From assembly GCA_964548045.1 (NCBI GenBank), contig CAZJQZ010000141.1, positions 1 through 6,149 on the forward strand: DNA of 6,149 bases, read 5' to 3'. Every line of letters begins with the position of its first letter. The first letter of the stretch is position 1. The translations under genes and the position numbers were made by a program. Shown piece by piece: positions 1-4,539 of the stretch. Source of the DNA: JBGLNL01 sp964548045. GTDB lineage: Bacteria; Chloroflexota; Dehalococcoidia; SZUA-161; SpSt-899. Under the pieces are notes generated by a model that saw nothing but the letters and a program-made list of their open reading frames with translations, ran no database searches and was not told where the DNA came from.

Positions 1-7
1 TCCTTTT

Positions 8-24
8 TTACCTCCTTCCTTTCC
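8..24 (-). promoter_or_regulatory. Ribosome binding site of the next gene, embedded in a gene end
   Basis: On the minus strand this reads GGAAAGGAAGGAGGTAA. It encodes the last residues and stop of the deoxyribosyltransferase-like gene and contains a near-perfect Shine-Dalgarno (AAGGAGG). No start codon fits between here and the edge, so it probably serves a gene starting just outside the window. This shows the operon continues leftward. The same 17 nt occur at 595-611, where they clearly drive a gene. Confidence 0.6.
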
Positions 25-397
25 CGTTATTTAAGAAACTCAGACAATTGACCTTTTCACCAATCGGATCATTCGTGTACCAACGAACGGGCTTGTTGCA
101 CTTGATAGCGTATTCGATTTCTCTTCGGGTACTGTCTCCGACGTAGAATTGGTAATTGACCACGAAGATCTCGTCGGCAATATCGATCTTCCGTAGGTGC
201 AATTCGTCCATTTGGGCTGCTACACCCTCATGCTCTGCCAAGTGATCCGGGATTTCGTGTTTGCAGTACCACTCGGGTAACAGGTGAAGGCCCATCGTTA
301 TCGATTGTTCATCGCGTTCGATAAGCCAAGCGCAAACTGCCATGATGCCAACGAACCGAGAGGATCCGCACAAAACTACAACTTTTGGTTTGTTCAT
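8..397 (-). CDS. Nucleoside 2-deoxyribosyltransferase-like phage protein (129 aa)
   Basis: The protein has a small Rossmann-like fold. Residues 5-14 form a hydrophobic strand running into a CGSSRF loop. A central segment, DELHLRKIDIADEIFVVN (64-81), is followed by GDSTRREIEYA (87-97). This arrangement (a G-S-S/T-R-F loop, then D-ELH-RKID-ADE, then G-(D/E)-S-T-xx-E-I-x-YA) is the one I know from phage proteins annotated as nucleoside 2-deoxyribosyltransferase-like. In true enzymes of that family a glutamate in the last motif is the nucleophile; here it would be E93. The family transfers deoxyribose between bases or hydrolyses nucleosides. Whether this short version is catalytic or only binds nucleotides is inference. 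The ATG overlaps the stop of the preceding zinc-ribbon gene in an ATGA, and AGGGAAG about 10 nt upstream can serve as ribosome binding site. The C-terminus is basic (KGRR). It is the last complete gene of the leftward operon. Confidence 0.72.
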   Translation of the reverse strand: MNKPKVVVLCGSSRFVGIMAVCAWLIERDEQSITMGLHLLPEWYCKHEIPDHLAEHEGVAAQMDELHLRKIDIADEIFVVNYQFYVGDSTRREIEYAIKCNKPVRWYTNDPIGEKVNCLSFLNNGKGRR

Positions 398-591
398 TTT
401 TGCGCTACTTCCCTGCTAGGATAAGGCTTCCATTCACCGCTCCTGAAATAATGAACAGTAGGGTGAAGATATCCTCCGCATTTGGGGCATCTGGTGTCTT
501 TCAATTTACCTTTACCTGTTTTCCAGTACCAAGCAATATTGCACCGATGGCATCGGCCTTTGGTATTACCAGATTGGCAATTCAGTCCCAC
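394..591 (-). CDS. Small zinc-ribbon protein (65 aa)
   Basis: The protein carries a classical minimal zinc ribbon: C14-x2-C17 (GRCHRCNIAWYW) and C35-x2-C38 (RCPKCGGYL), separated by a Gly/Lys-rich hairpin, with a further C5 near the N-terminus. Four cysteines in this spacing normally bind one structural zinc. Such free-standing ribbons are common in phages and usually bind nucleic acid or protein, but no specific role can be assigned. A short tail with a GEW tripeptide (about 51-53) follows. The start was chosen as GTG at 591 because GGAGG lies 6 nt upstream; a TTG at 594, directly after the upstream stop, is the alternative but is only 3 nt from the GGAGG. The stop overlaps the next ATG in an ATGA, so the two are translationally coupled. 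Confidence 0.75.
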   Translation of the reverse strand: MGLNCQSGNTKGRCHRCNIAWYWKTGKGKLKDTRCPKCGGYLHPTVHYFRSGEWKPYPSREVAQK

Positions 592-594
592 CAA

Positions 595-611
595 TTACCT
601 CCTTCCTTTCC
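595..611 (-). promoter_or_regulatory. Ribosome binding site for the 394-591 gene inside the upstream gene end
   Basis: GGAAAGGAAGGAGGTAA encodes the final KGRR and stop of the upstream gene and gives a strong Shine-Dalgarno 6 nt from the GTG start of the following gene. This spacing decides the GTG over the adjacent TTG. The sequence is identical to 8-24. Confidence 0.65.
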
Positions 612-774
612 ATTCAGTAGTCTCTTTGCATTGATCGTGACAAGATTTCGTGCAGAACCACTGCTTTTTGTTATCACTGAATTGGTAGAGTCTTTCGTGC
701 ATTCTCATACACCATGCACAATACTTATTCGTCCAAGTCGAAGTCTTCTTGATCGGGGCTTTCGGTCTAGTCAT
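595..774 (-). CDS. Small Cys-rich zinc-binding protein (59 aa)
   Basis: Function is unknown. The protein has a basic N-terminus (MTRPKAPIKK) and two cysteine knuckles: C19-x2-C22 (YCAWC) and C41-x3-C45 with C49 close behind (FCTKSCHDQC). This is a likely single zinc site of treble-clef or FCS-like type. It ends in the basic tetrapeptide KGRR. The start at 774 is preferred over the longer reading frame back to 906 because GGAAGGGGGAG lies just upstream. The longer frame would also lie almost wholly inside the preceding zinc-ribbon gene. The 5' end overlaps that gene by 8 nt. Its stop is fused to the ribosome binding site of the next gene (GGAGG immediately before TAA). Confidence 0.72.
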   Translation of the reverse strand: MTRPKAPIKKTSTWTNKYCAWCMRMHERLYQFSDNKKQWFCTKSCHDQCKETTEWKGRR

Positions 775-961
775 CTTCAACTCCCCCTTCCTTGCAACAT
801 CTTGCAACATCTTCAATGCAGACTGATTCAAACCCGCATTCCGGGCAAGTATAGACTTCCATCCATTCACCATCAACGTACTTCTTGTGAGAGTTTGGAC
901 AACCAATCTCGTGACAAAAGATTCCGTTTATCATAGTGGCTTCGCATTGATCGCACTTCAT
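767..961 (-). CDS. Zinc-ribbon phage protein with FCHExGCPN motif (64 aa)
   Basis: The protein has a dense cysteine pattern: C3-x2-C6, F15-C16-H17-E18-x-G20-C21-P22-N23-x-H25, then C39-x2-C42-G43, with an added C48 and a C55-C56 pair. The MINGIFCHExGCPN block followed by a GEW tripeptide and (Y/E)CPECG is a pattern I associate with small conserved phage proteins of unknown function. The cysteines and histidines would bind one or two zinc ions. The ATG has AGAGAGG about 6 nt upstream. It starts 11 nt after the ParB-like gene ends and its 3' end overlaps the next gene by 8 nt, so it is part of the same transcript. The C-terminal DVARCCKE segment is encoded by a tandem 10-bp repeat. Confidence 0.78.
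   Translation of the reverse strand: MKCDQCEATMINGIFCHEIGCPNSHKKYVDGEWMEVYTCPECGFESVCIEDVARCCKEGGVEDD
791..810. repeat. Tandem 10-bp direct repeat inside the 767-961 gene
   Basis: CTTGCAACAT occurs twice in tandem. Because 10 is not a multiple of three, the two copies are read in different frames (roughly DVA then RCCK) and place a C-C pair at the C-terminus. It looks like a local slippage duplication. Confidence 0.6.
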
Positions 962-972
962 TTCAAACCTCT

Positions 973-1833
973 CTATATCTTCATGCCGGCGACCTGTTTC
1001 CGTTTCAAAGCGGTCTGCAGCCGGCCCAATCCTTTCTTCAGTTGCCGGATCTGTTCCAGTGTTGCTTCGGCCTCGGATTCCATTGCAGCCCCAACTGTCC
1101 CTGGGGAAGACTCTTCGATCTTCAACAGATCCACCAGCGCCTTCCCCGCCTGCTCCAGAGCTGTTCGAGTCTTCCGGGCCGCTTTCAACTGTTGATCAGT
1201 GAGCTTCGTCTCCGGAAACATATCGATCTGGCATTCCTCAGCAAACAACCGTTCTGTAAGCATGATTGCCTGACTTGCCTGAAGGCCATCATTCATAGCC
1301 TTCAAGACTTTCATCTGGTTGAAGTCGGAAAGTCGGGCAATGTACCCCGCCACATTCGCTGAGATATGTCCTTTCGAAACTGCCCATAGGACATCATCTC
1401 TAGCCTGCAGGATGACTATCAACCAAACGATATACTTAGGTTCTTTTCCAACCGCACTGGAAACGTCCTTCAAGGGAATACCTCGGTCAAGGCATCGTTG
1501 GTACGCTCTGGCCTCTTCCACAGGGTTCAGGTTGCGTCGGGTGATGTTTTCGCTTAGTTGCAGTTTTACGGCCTCTATTTCTGTCAGCCCATCCACTACA
1601 ATGGCCGGCGCTTCCTTCCACCCGAGTTCAATCATCGATCGCCACCGGCGCTCACCGGCGATGATCTGGAACTTGCCGTGGCCATTCACTGATCGGACAG
1701 TGATCGGCTGGAGAAGCCCGATCGATTTGATACTGTTTGTCAGCTCCTGCAGGCCATCAAGATCGAATTCGGTACGCGGCTGTTCTGGATCCGGCTCGAT
1801 CTTTTCAATTTCTATCTGCTGTATCTTCTCCAT
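973..1833 (-). CDS. ParB-like CTP-binding-fold DNA-binding protein (286 aa)
   Basis: This is a ParB/Noc/KorB-family protein. The N-terminal ParB domain (about 7-105) has the PDPEQPRTEF box (14-23), IGLLQPI (38-44), GERRWRS (60-66) and ENITRRNLNPVEEA (95-108). These are the three conserved segments that bind and hydrolyse CTP in ParB sliding clamps. A helix-turn-helix follows at about 118-142 (GIPLKDVSSAVGK and onward), then a helical domain and a Lys-rich probable coiled C-terminus (about 250-286). ParB family members load at parS-like sites; phage relatives act in partition, transcription or DNA modification. No ParA gene is in view. The start is MEKIQQ at 1833, with GGAG upstream; extension to 1989 would run inside the preceding gene and lacks ParB similarity. 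Its first 29 nt overlap the upstream zinc-knuckle gene. Confidence 0.88.
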   Translation of the reverse strand: MEKIQQIEIEKIEPDPEQPRTEFDLDGLQELTNSIKSIGLLQPITVRSVNGHGKFQIIAGERRWRSMIELGWKEAPAIVVDGLTEIEAVKLQLSENITRRNLNPVEEARAYQRCLDRGIPLKDVSSAVGKEPKYIVWLIVILQARDDVLWAVSKGHISANVAGYIARLSDFNQMKVLKAMNDGLQASQAIMLTERLFAEECQIDMFPETKLTDQQLKAARKTRTALEQAGKALVDLLKIEESSPGTVGAAMESEAEATLEQIRQLKKGLGRLQTALKRKQVAGMKI

Positions 1834-2314
1834 CCGTCTCCGTCTCCAATATTTCGATTGAACAGCCCATATCCAGCAAACAAGCACTGCAGAAACCGAT
1901 TCCGTTTGAATCCTGCACCCACGGATCATCGTTCGTGCAACAATTCTCGCATTCGGCGTTCGAGTCTCTCCATTCCTCAACCCACTCACCGTTCAGAAAG
2001 ACCTTGATTCGGGTGGCTCTCTTCAGTTCTGCCAACCGGATAGCTACGGGTTCACCTTTTGAATCAGCCAGGGCTTCTCTCATTTCCACTATGATTTCCT
2101 GTGACCTATCCTGACGTTCGAGCATATCTGTTACCCACGTTAGAAGAGCTTCTGCCTTAACAGTCAGATTCTCATGCTGTTGAGCAACAGCCTTCACAGC
2201 TTCGTCATCATCATCGTATCGATCACAGGAATCGCACCGTTGCATTTCAAGTAACAGGTTATCCTTTCCGACTAGCAACCAGCCTTTACCTTTACATGCC
2301 TCACATCGTTCCAT
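1805..2314 (-). CDS. Two-zinc-knuckle protein (169 aa)
   Basis: Function is unknown. The N-terminal module has C4-x2-C7-K-G-K-G-W then C27-x2-C30-D, resembling a DnaJ-like CxxCxGxG knuckle and typical of small phage proteins beginning MERCxxCxGKGW. A middle helical segment, acidic at first (residues about 34-100), is followed by a C-terminal module: the GEW tripeptide (109-111), C122-x2-C125 and C142-x2-C145. The two modules would hold one zinc each, joined by a helical linker. A role in nucleic-acid or protein contacts is inference. The start at 2314 is chosen over the frame's upstream ATG at 2335 because AGGAGGGAAC lies directly before it. It follows a 73-nt spacer, the longest inside the operon, and its 3' end overlaps the ParB-like gene by 29 nt. 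Confidence 0.75.
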   Translation of the reverse strand: MERCEACKGKGWLLVGKDNLLLEMQRCDSCDRYDDDDEAVKAVAQQHENLTVKAEALLTWVTDMLERQDRSQEIIVEMREALADSKGEPVAIRLAELKRATRIKVFLNGEWVEEWRDSNAECENCCTNDDPWVQDSNGIGFCSACLLDMGCSIEILETETDGEDTADRN

Positions 2315-2387
2315 GTTCCCTCCTTTTAGTCTCAACTCATACTTTAACGTTCATAGCTGTCTATCAATCAAGTTTGTCAGTAATTGA

Positions 2388-2990
2388 TCAGATATATTCC
2401 TGAGTTTGCCGTTCGCGTTCTTCTTCCGGCAAAGCCCAATACTTCAACGTATCTCGTGTCGTCTTTGGAAGCGGGCCTGTAACCAAATAGCAAACCTTCT
2501 CTTCCCCCTGGCCCTTCTTTGCCCTCTCGATCGCACACAAGAATTCACAGTGCTGCCAATACTCTCGCCATTCCTTACTATCAATCTCTTTCTGAGTAAG
2601 CCCTCGACTGGAATACCTCCAATCTTCTTCCTGCCCTTCATCGCCTTTCTCGTACCATGCAATACCATGAGTTATTACGTAGTAATCTCGCTGTGGGTGA
2701 TAGTAGATCCCACCAGAGCATAATGACAACCGACGTTCTTTACTGTAATAAGGTTCATCCCGACCGATATGCCAGATCGTGTTCGCAAATACCCCATCTC
2801 CATGCTTTTCCTTCTGCTTATACATCGGGAAAACGTATAACGGATCGAAAAACCGGTTCGCTATTTTCGCTCGCTTGATCGGCTCTTCCGGATTATCAAA
2901 GCACCGGCTCGTGATCAGTTGATGAGCTTGCTGCTCAGTTATCTGAGGGCGGATCTCGCCGGTTTCGGTGAACTCCATCTGAAATTGCAT
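2388..2990 (-). CDS. Hypothetical protein (200 aa)
   Basis: I do not recognise this protein. It is soluble, with no signal or membrane segment. The N-terminus (MQFQMEFTETGEIRPQI) looks like a beta-hairpin lead-in, followed by aromatic-rich stretches (FFDPLYVFPMY at about 47-57, GGIYYHPQRDYYVI at about 93-106). The tail is highly charged and helical (PEEERERQTQ). Cysteines are scattered, with no zinc pattern. The start at 2990 is preferred to the ATG at 3023 because GAGGAATACG precedes it and the upstream gene ends just before (TGA overlapping the GAGGAA). A gap of 8 nt to the upstream gene indicates coupling. Confidence 0.65.
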   Translation of the reverse strand: MQFQMEFTETGEIRPQITEQQAHQLITSRCFDNPEEPIKRAKIANRFFDPLYVFPMYKQKEKHGDGVFANTIWHIGRDEPYYSKERRLSLCSGGIYYHPQRDYYVITHGIAWYEKGDEGQEEDWRYSSRGLTQKEIDSKEWREYWQHCEFLCAIERAKKGQGEEKVCYLVTGPLPKTTRDTLKYWALPEEERERQTQEYI

Positions 2991-2998
2991 CGTATTCC

Positions 2999-3322
2999 TC
3001 AGAACATAGCCACTTGTGAACACTTATACATGTCCTCATCCAACCAGGCCGGCGTCATCCGGCTATAACTTCTCCCAGGCATTTGAAGCATTCGCTTTAC
3101 AAAATCCATGCTTACTTCTTTGCCGGCATGGTGCTCGATTATTACCTTCGCCAGTACCGCTCGATGCTCCTGGTTGCAACATTCGGTGAATTCTTCGGTT
3201 CGGTAGATATGTTCCCACGTACCGTCCTCGTACTTGATCGACACGTCTGCGTGGTTTTCCTCTCCGGAGTTGATCGACGGATAACAGAAGCTGCCGAAGT
3301 ACGCTTCAATCTGTTTACTCAA
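2999..3322 (-). CDS. Hypothetical protein, TTG start (107 aa)
   Basis: I do not recognise this protein. It is mixed alpha/beta: a strand-rich N-terminus (AYFGSFCYPSI, then DVSIKYEDGTWEHIYRT), then a helical stretch (QEHRAVLAKVIIEHHAG, about 50-67). No motif suggests catalysis. The start is a TTG at 3322 that overlaps the preceding stop as TTGA, with AAGGGAG about 6 nt upstream. No ATG or better start exists near it; the first internal ATG is some 70 codons in. It continues the close packing of the leftward operon. Confidence 0.62.
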   Translation of the reverse strand: MSKQIEAYFGSFCYPSINSGEENHADVSIKYEDGTWEHIYRTEEFTECCNQEHRAVLAKVIIEHHAGKEVSMDFVKRMLQMPGRSYSRMTPAWLDEDMYKCSQVAMF

Positions 3323-3660
3323 AACAGACTCCCTTGAGTAATTCCCTCTGCAAAATGAACTTCCATCACTTTCTTTGCCAGTGTTCTCATTTCGACCTTG
3401 ACTTGACCTTTGTCACCTTTATACCAACCAATCGCCCCGCATACTGCCATTTTGCCATCTGTCCAAATCTCCGGTATCCCAGGGCCTCCATGTCCTCGTT
3501 GGCTGGATATCCCTGTCTGTTCGAGATAATCGATTGCCGATGTAAGACCATCCTTCTCTTTGAATTTGAGTGCAATTTCGATTTCCCAACCATCGAAGTA
3601 TTCTGCTATCAAATGCTTCAAACACTCTTCATCGGGATATTTCTTCTTCAGGAGAGTCAT
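3319..3660 (-). CDS. Hypothetical protein (113 aa)
   Basis: No family is recognised. A charged helical N-terminus (LLKKKYPDEECLKHLIAEYF) is followed by IEIALKFKEKDGLTSAIDYL and a Gly-rich loop (QRGHGGPGIPEIW). The C-terminal half looks beta/alpha (MAVCGAIGWYKG, then VEMRTLAKKVMEVHF). It is soluble with no signal. The ATG overlaps the upstream stop as ATGA. The ribosome binding site is weak, so translation probably depends on coupling to the upstream gene. Its own stop overlaps the next TTG start. Confidence 0.65.
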   Translation of the reverse strand: MTLLKKKYPDEECLKHLIAEYFDGWEIEIALKFKEKDGLTSAIDYLEQTGISSQRGHGGPGIPEIWTDGKMAVCGAIGWYKGDKGQVKVEMRTLAKKVMEVHFAEGITQGSLF

Positions 3661-3875
3661 GATTCGAATCCGAAGACAGCCATTGACCCGATCTGATCTG
3701 CAGCTTGATCTTGGATACGGTCAAGCAAGTTGAGCATACCATCGACAGCTTCAGATGCTTCCGTCGGCAAAGTCAGGGGCAAGTTGCTCTTACCTGATTC
3801 CTGGGTGATCTTGACCAACTGTTCTTTCTGTTTCCGGAGCAATTCCCAATCCATCGCCCCAATATCTACTTGCAT
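3657..3875 (-). CDS. Small helical hypothetical protein (72 aa)
   Basis: No family is recognised. The sequence is mostly alpha-helical: WELLRKQKEQLVKITQ (about 10-25), then a Pro-containing turn (LPLTLPTEASEAVDG) and a second helix (LLDRIQDQAADQI). This is consistent with a small helical hairpin that might dimerise. The ATG at 3875 has AGGTAGGGG close upstream. The first 10 nt lie inside the upstream 53-aa gene in another frame and the last 4 nt overlap the next gene as ATGA. Confidence 0.62.
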   Translation of the reverse strand: MQVDIGAMDWELLRKQKEQLVKITQESGKSNLPLTLPTEASEAVDGMLNLLDRIQDQAADQIGSMAVFGFES

Positions 3876-4027
3876 AACACCCCTACCTTTTCGAGTACGT
3901 CAACCAGGTCTTGCGCTGCTTCCTGACTATTAAATGATCGCCCTGCAAGAACCGGTTCACCGACCCTCACGTAGTGATCGTTCTCTTCTTCGATCTCTTC
4001 GATCTCAATCCAGACTTTGTAAATCAT
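3866..4027 (-). CDS. Small acidic hypothetical protein (53 aa)
   Basis: The protein starts MIYKVWIEIEEIEEENDHY, continues with a VRVGEPVLAG turn, and ends in a helix (QEAAQDLVDVLEKVG) and LCK. The pattern of an N-terminal strand with acidic I-E-x-I-(D/E)-E-x-N-D-x-Y and a C-terminal EA-x-x-(F/L)-V helix resembles small phage or bacterial hypothetical proteins of about 50-60 aa. Function is unknown. The ATG at 4027 overlaps the upstream stop as ATGA and has AGGAGG about 11 nt upstream, a longer spacing than usual. Codon use is normal, with no interruption. The 3' end overlaps the next gene by 10 nt. A 9-bp tandem repeat (CTTCGATCT twice, 3988-4005) encodes the EIEEIE stretch. Confidence 0.68.
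   Translation of the reverse strand: MIYKVWIEIEEIEEENDHYVRVGEPVLAGRSFNSQEAAQDLVDVLEKVGVLCK
3988..4005. repeat. Tandem 9-bp direct repeat within the 53-aa gene
   Basis: CTTCGATCT occurs twice in a row and encodes repeated Glu-Ile residues in frame. It is probably a small in-frame duplication. Confidence 0.5.
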
Positions 4028-4113
4028 GCTGCGAAATACCTCCTAACTTCTTTCCCGATCCACCGGCCATTCCGGTTCTTAATCATCACCTTTTCGCCTG
4101 TTTTACGCGCCAT
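4024..4113 (-). CDS. Very small basic protein (29 aa)
   Basis: An open frame of 29 codons begins MARKTGEKVMIKNRNGR and ends KEVRRYFAA. It is strongly basic, with roughly ten Lys/Arg against two Glu, and has no hydrophobic segment. It is probably real because GGTGAGGATTAAG gives a well-spaced ribosome binding site, its ATG sits one base after the upstream stop (TAAG then ATG), and its TGA overlaps the next ATG as ATGA. A basic peptide of this size could contact nucleic acid or a ribosome, but nothing shows this directly. It could alternatively be a leader that couples translation of the two flanking genes. Confidence 0.6.
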   Translation of the reverse strand: MARKTGEKVMIKNRNGRWIGKEVRRYFAA

Positions 4114-4114
4114 C

Positions 4115-4333
4115 TTAATCCTCACCTATCGTTGATGCTCTGAACTCTGCTAAGAATTCTGTAAATGATTCCGCCTTACAGTTGCAGAAATAGGCAACTG
4201 CCTGCGGTTCCACATATCCCGCATTTGCCGCCTTCACTGCAGCGTTAGTCATCTTTTCGATCGCCTCATCCAATCCAACGAATGCTGATTTCAGTTCTTC
4301 CAGGGCTGTCATTGATTTGTTCATTTCGTCCAT
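4115..4333 (-). CDS. Helical hypothetical protein, first gene of leftward operon (72 aa)
   Basis: No family is recognised. A long amphipathic helix (about 1-40, MDEMNKSMTALEELKSAFVGL and onward to AANAGY) is followed by VAYFCNCKAESFTEFLAEF with one C-x-C pair (about 50-52). Acidic overall. AAGGGAG lies 7 nt before the ATG at 4333. A second ATG three codons in is less well spaced. It is the first gene after the leftward promoter, with a predicted leader of about 34-38 nt, and so should be the most highly expressed of the operon. Its stop is one base before the next ATG. Confidence 0.68.
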   Translation of the reverse strand: MDEMNKSMTALEELKSAFVGLDEAIEKMTNAAVKAANAGYVEPQAVAYFCNCKAESFTEFLAEFRASTIGED

Positions 4334-4351
4334 CGTTTTCTCCCTTGTTTT

Positions 4352-4371
4352 AAGTATGATTTCCTATACTT
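4352..4371 (-). other. Stem-loop at the 5' end of the leftward transcript
   Basis: On the minus strand AAGTAT and ATACTT form a perfect 6-bp stem around an 8-nt loop (AGGAAATC), starting at or within a few bases of the predicted transcription start. It could protect the mRNA 5' end, or as DNA it could be an additional protein site. The stem is AT-rich and weak. Confidence 0.3.
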
Positions 4372-4373
4372 TA

Positions 4374-4402
4374 AGTCTAACATATGTTAGTTTTTATGTC
4401 AA
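4374..4402 (-). promoter_or_regulatory. Leftward promoter of the twelve-gene operon
   Basis: The -35 TTGACA (4397-4402) is a perfect consensus match. The spacer is exactly 17 bp and the -10 is TAGACT (4374-4379), which matches TATAAT at four of six positions. Transcription would start near 4367-4371 and read leftward through 4115-4333 and beyond. A 14-bp palindrome occupies the spacer and the edge of the -10, so a bound repressor would exclude RNA polymerase. Confidence 0.8.
4377..4390. promoter_or_regulatory. Operator 1: perfect 14-bp palindrome in the leftward promoter
   Basis: CTAACATATGTTAG is identical to its own reverse complement. It lies between the -35 and the -10 of the leftward promoter and shares CTAAC-N4-GTTAG with operator 2. 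A perfect dyad placed there is a classic repressor site; the neighbouring ribbon-helix-helix protein is the obvious candidate ligand, which is inference. Confidence 0.78.
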
Positions 4403-4478
4403 GGTTTTATAGCAGAATTGAACACGATAGTTGTCATAGTTTACTGCGTAATAATCCTACAGGTGTTATCTTTCTTGC

Positions 4479-4507
4479 TTGACTTTTTGGCTAACGAGTG
4501 TTAGACT
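4479..4507 (+). promoter_or_regulatory. Rightward promoter of the RHH regulator
   Basis: The -35 TTGACT (4479-4484), a 17-bp spacer and the -10 TAGACT (4502-4507) mirror the leftward promoter base for base in spacing and in the -10. Both also share TGTTAGACTTAAA across the -10. The predicted start is near 4514, leaving a leader of about 26 nt before the regulator ATG. Confidence 0.78.
4491..4504. promoter_or_regulatory. Operator 2: imperfect palindrome in the regulator promoter
   Basis: CTAACGAGTGTTAG keeps both 5-bp arms (CTAAC and GTTAG) of operator 1 but has an asymmetric centre. It sits at the same offset from the -35 and -10 as operator 1. Centre-to-centre distance between the two operators is 114 bp, close to a whole number of helical turns. 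It is the likely autoregulatory site of the RHH gene, perhaps bound more weakly than operator 1. Confidence 0.72.
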
Positions 4508-4539
4508 TAAACAGAACGAAGCACTGGAGGTTTTTTGAT

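Larger units (their letters stand above)
4334..4539. promoter_or_regulatory. Divergent intergenic control region
   Basis: This non-coding stretch holds the two back-to-back promoters and their matched operators. The AT-rich core between the two -35 boxes (4403-4478) shows no clear third operator or coding potential. A TATAAA on the minus strand near 4405 lacks a suitably spaced -35. All transcription of the leftward operon seen in this window most likely originates here. Confidence 0.7.

Noticed and set aside
775..906. Longer start for the 595-774 gene
   Set aside because: The extra 44 codons lie inside the 767-961 zinc-ribbon gene, and GGGGGAG precedes the ATG at 774.
385..936. Long plus-strand frame of 183 codons
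   Set aside because: It is antisense to four minus-strand genes with clear zinc motifs and ribosome binding sites, has no ribosome site of its own, and reads as low-complexity Ser/Leu/Phe-rich shadow.
973..1833. parS sites for the ParB-like protein
   Set aside because: No TGTTTCACGTGAAACA-like palindrome was seen in the window; the frequent CGATC-type words look like codon composition.
1319..1861. Plus-strand frame of 180 codons opposite the ParB-like gene
   Set aside because: The opposite strand encodes an unmistakable ParB domain; the frame has no recognisable motif or ribosome binding site.
1834..1989. N-terminal extension of the ParB-like protein
   Set aside because: The extension lies inside the preceding zinc-knuckle gene, is Arg/Trp-rich without ParB similarity, and the start at 1833 has its own ribosome binding site.
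2315..2387. Internal promoter or terminator in the 73-nt spacer
   Set aside because: TTGATT/TTGATA and TAAAGT-like boxes are spaced 19 or 15 bp, and only a 5-bp ATCAA/TTGAT dyad is present; neither is convincing.
3387..3625. Alternative minus-strand frames nested in the 3319-3660 gene
   Set aside because: They lack ribosome binding sites and operon-style junctions, whereas the 3319-3660 frame is coupled at both ends.
4403..4478. A second leftward promoter using TATAAA near 4405
   Set aside because: The nearest -35-like sequence (ATGACA) is about 20 bp away; the consensus promoter at 4374-4402 is far better.
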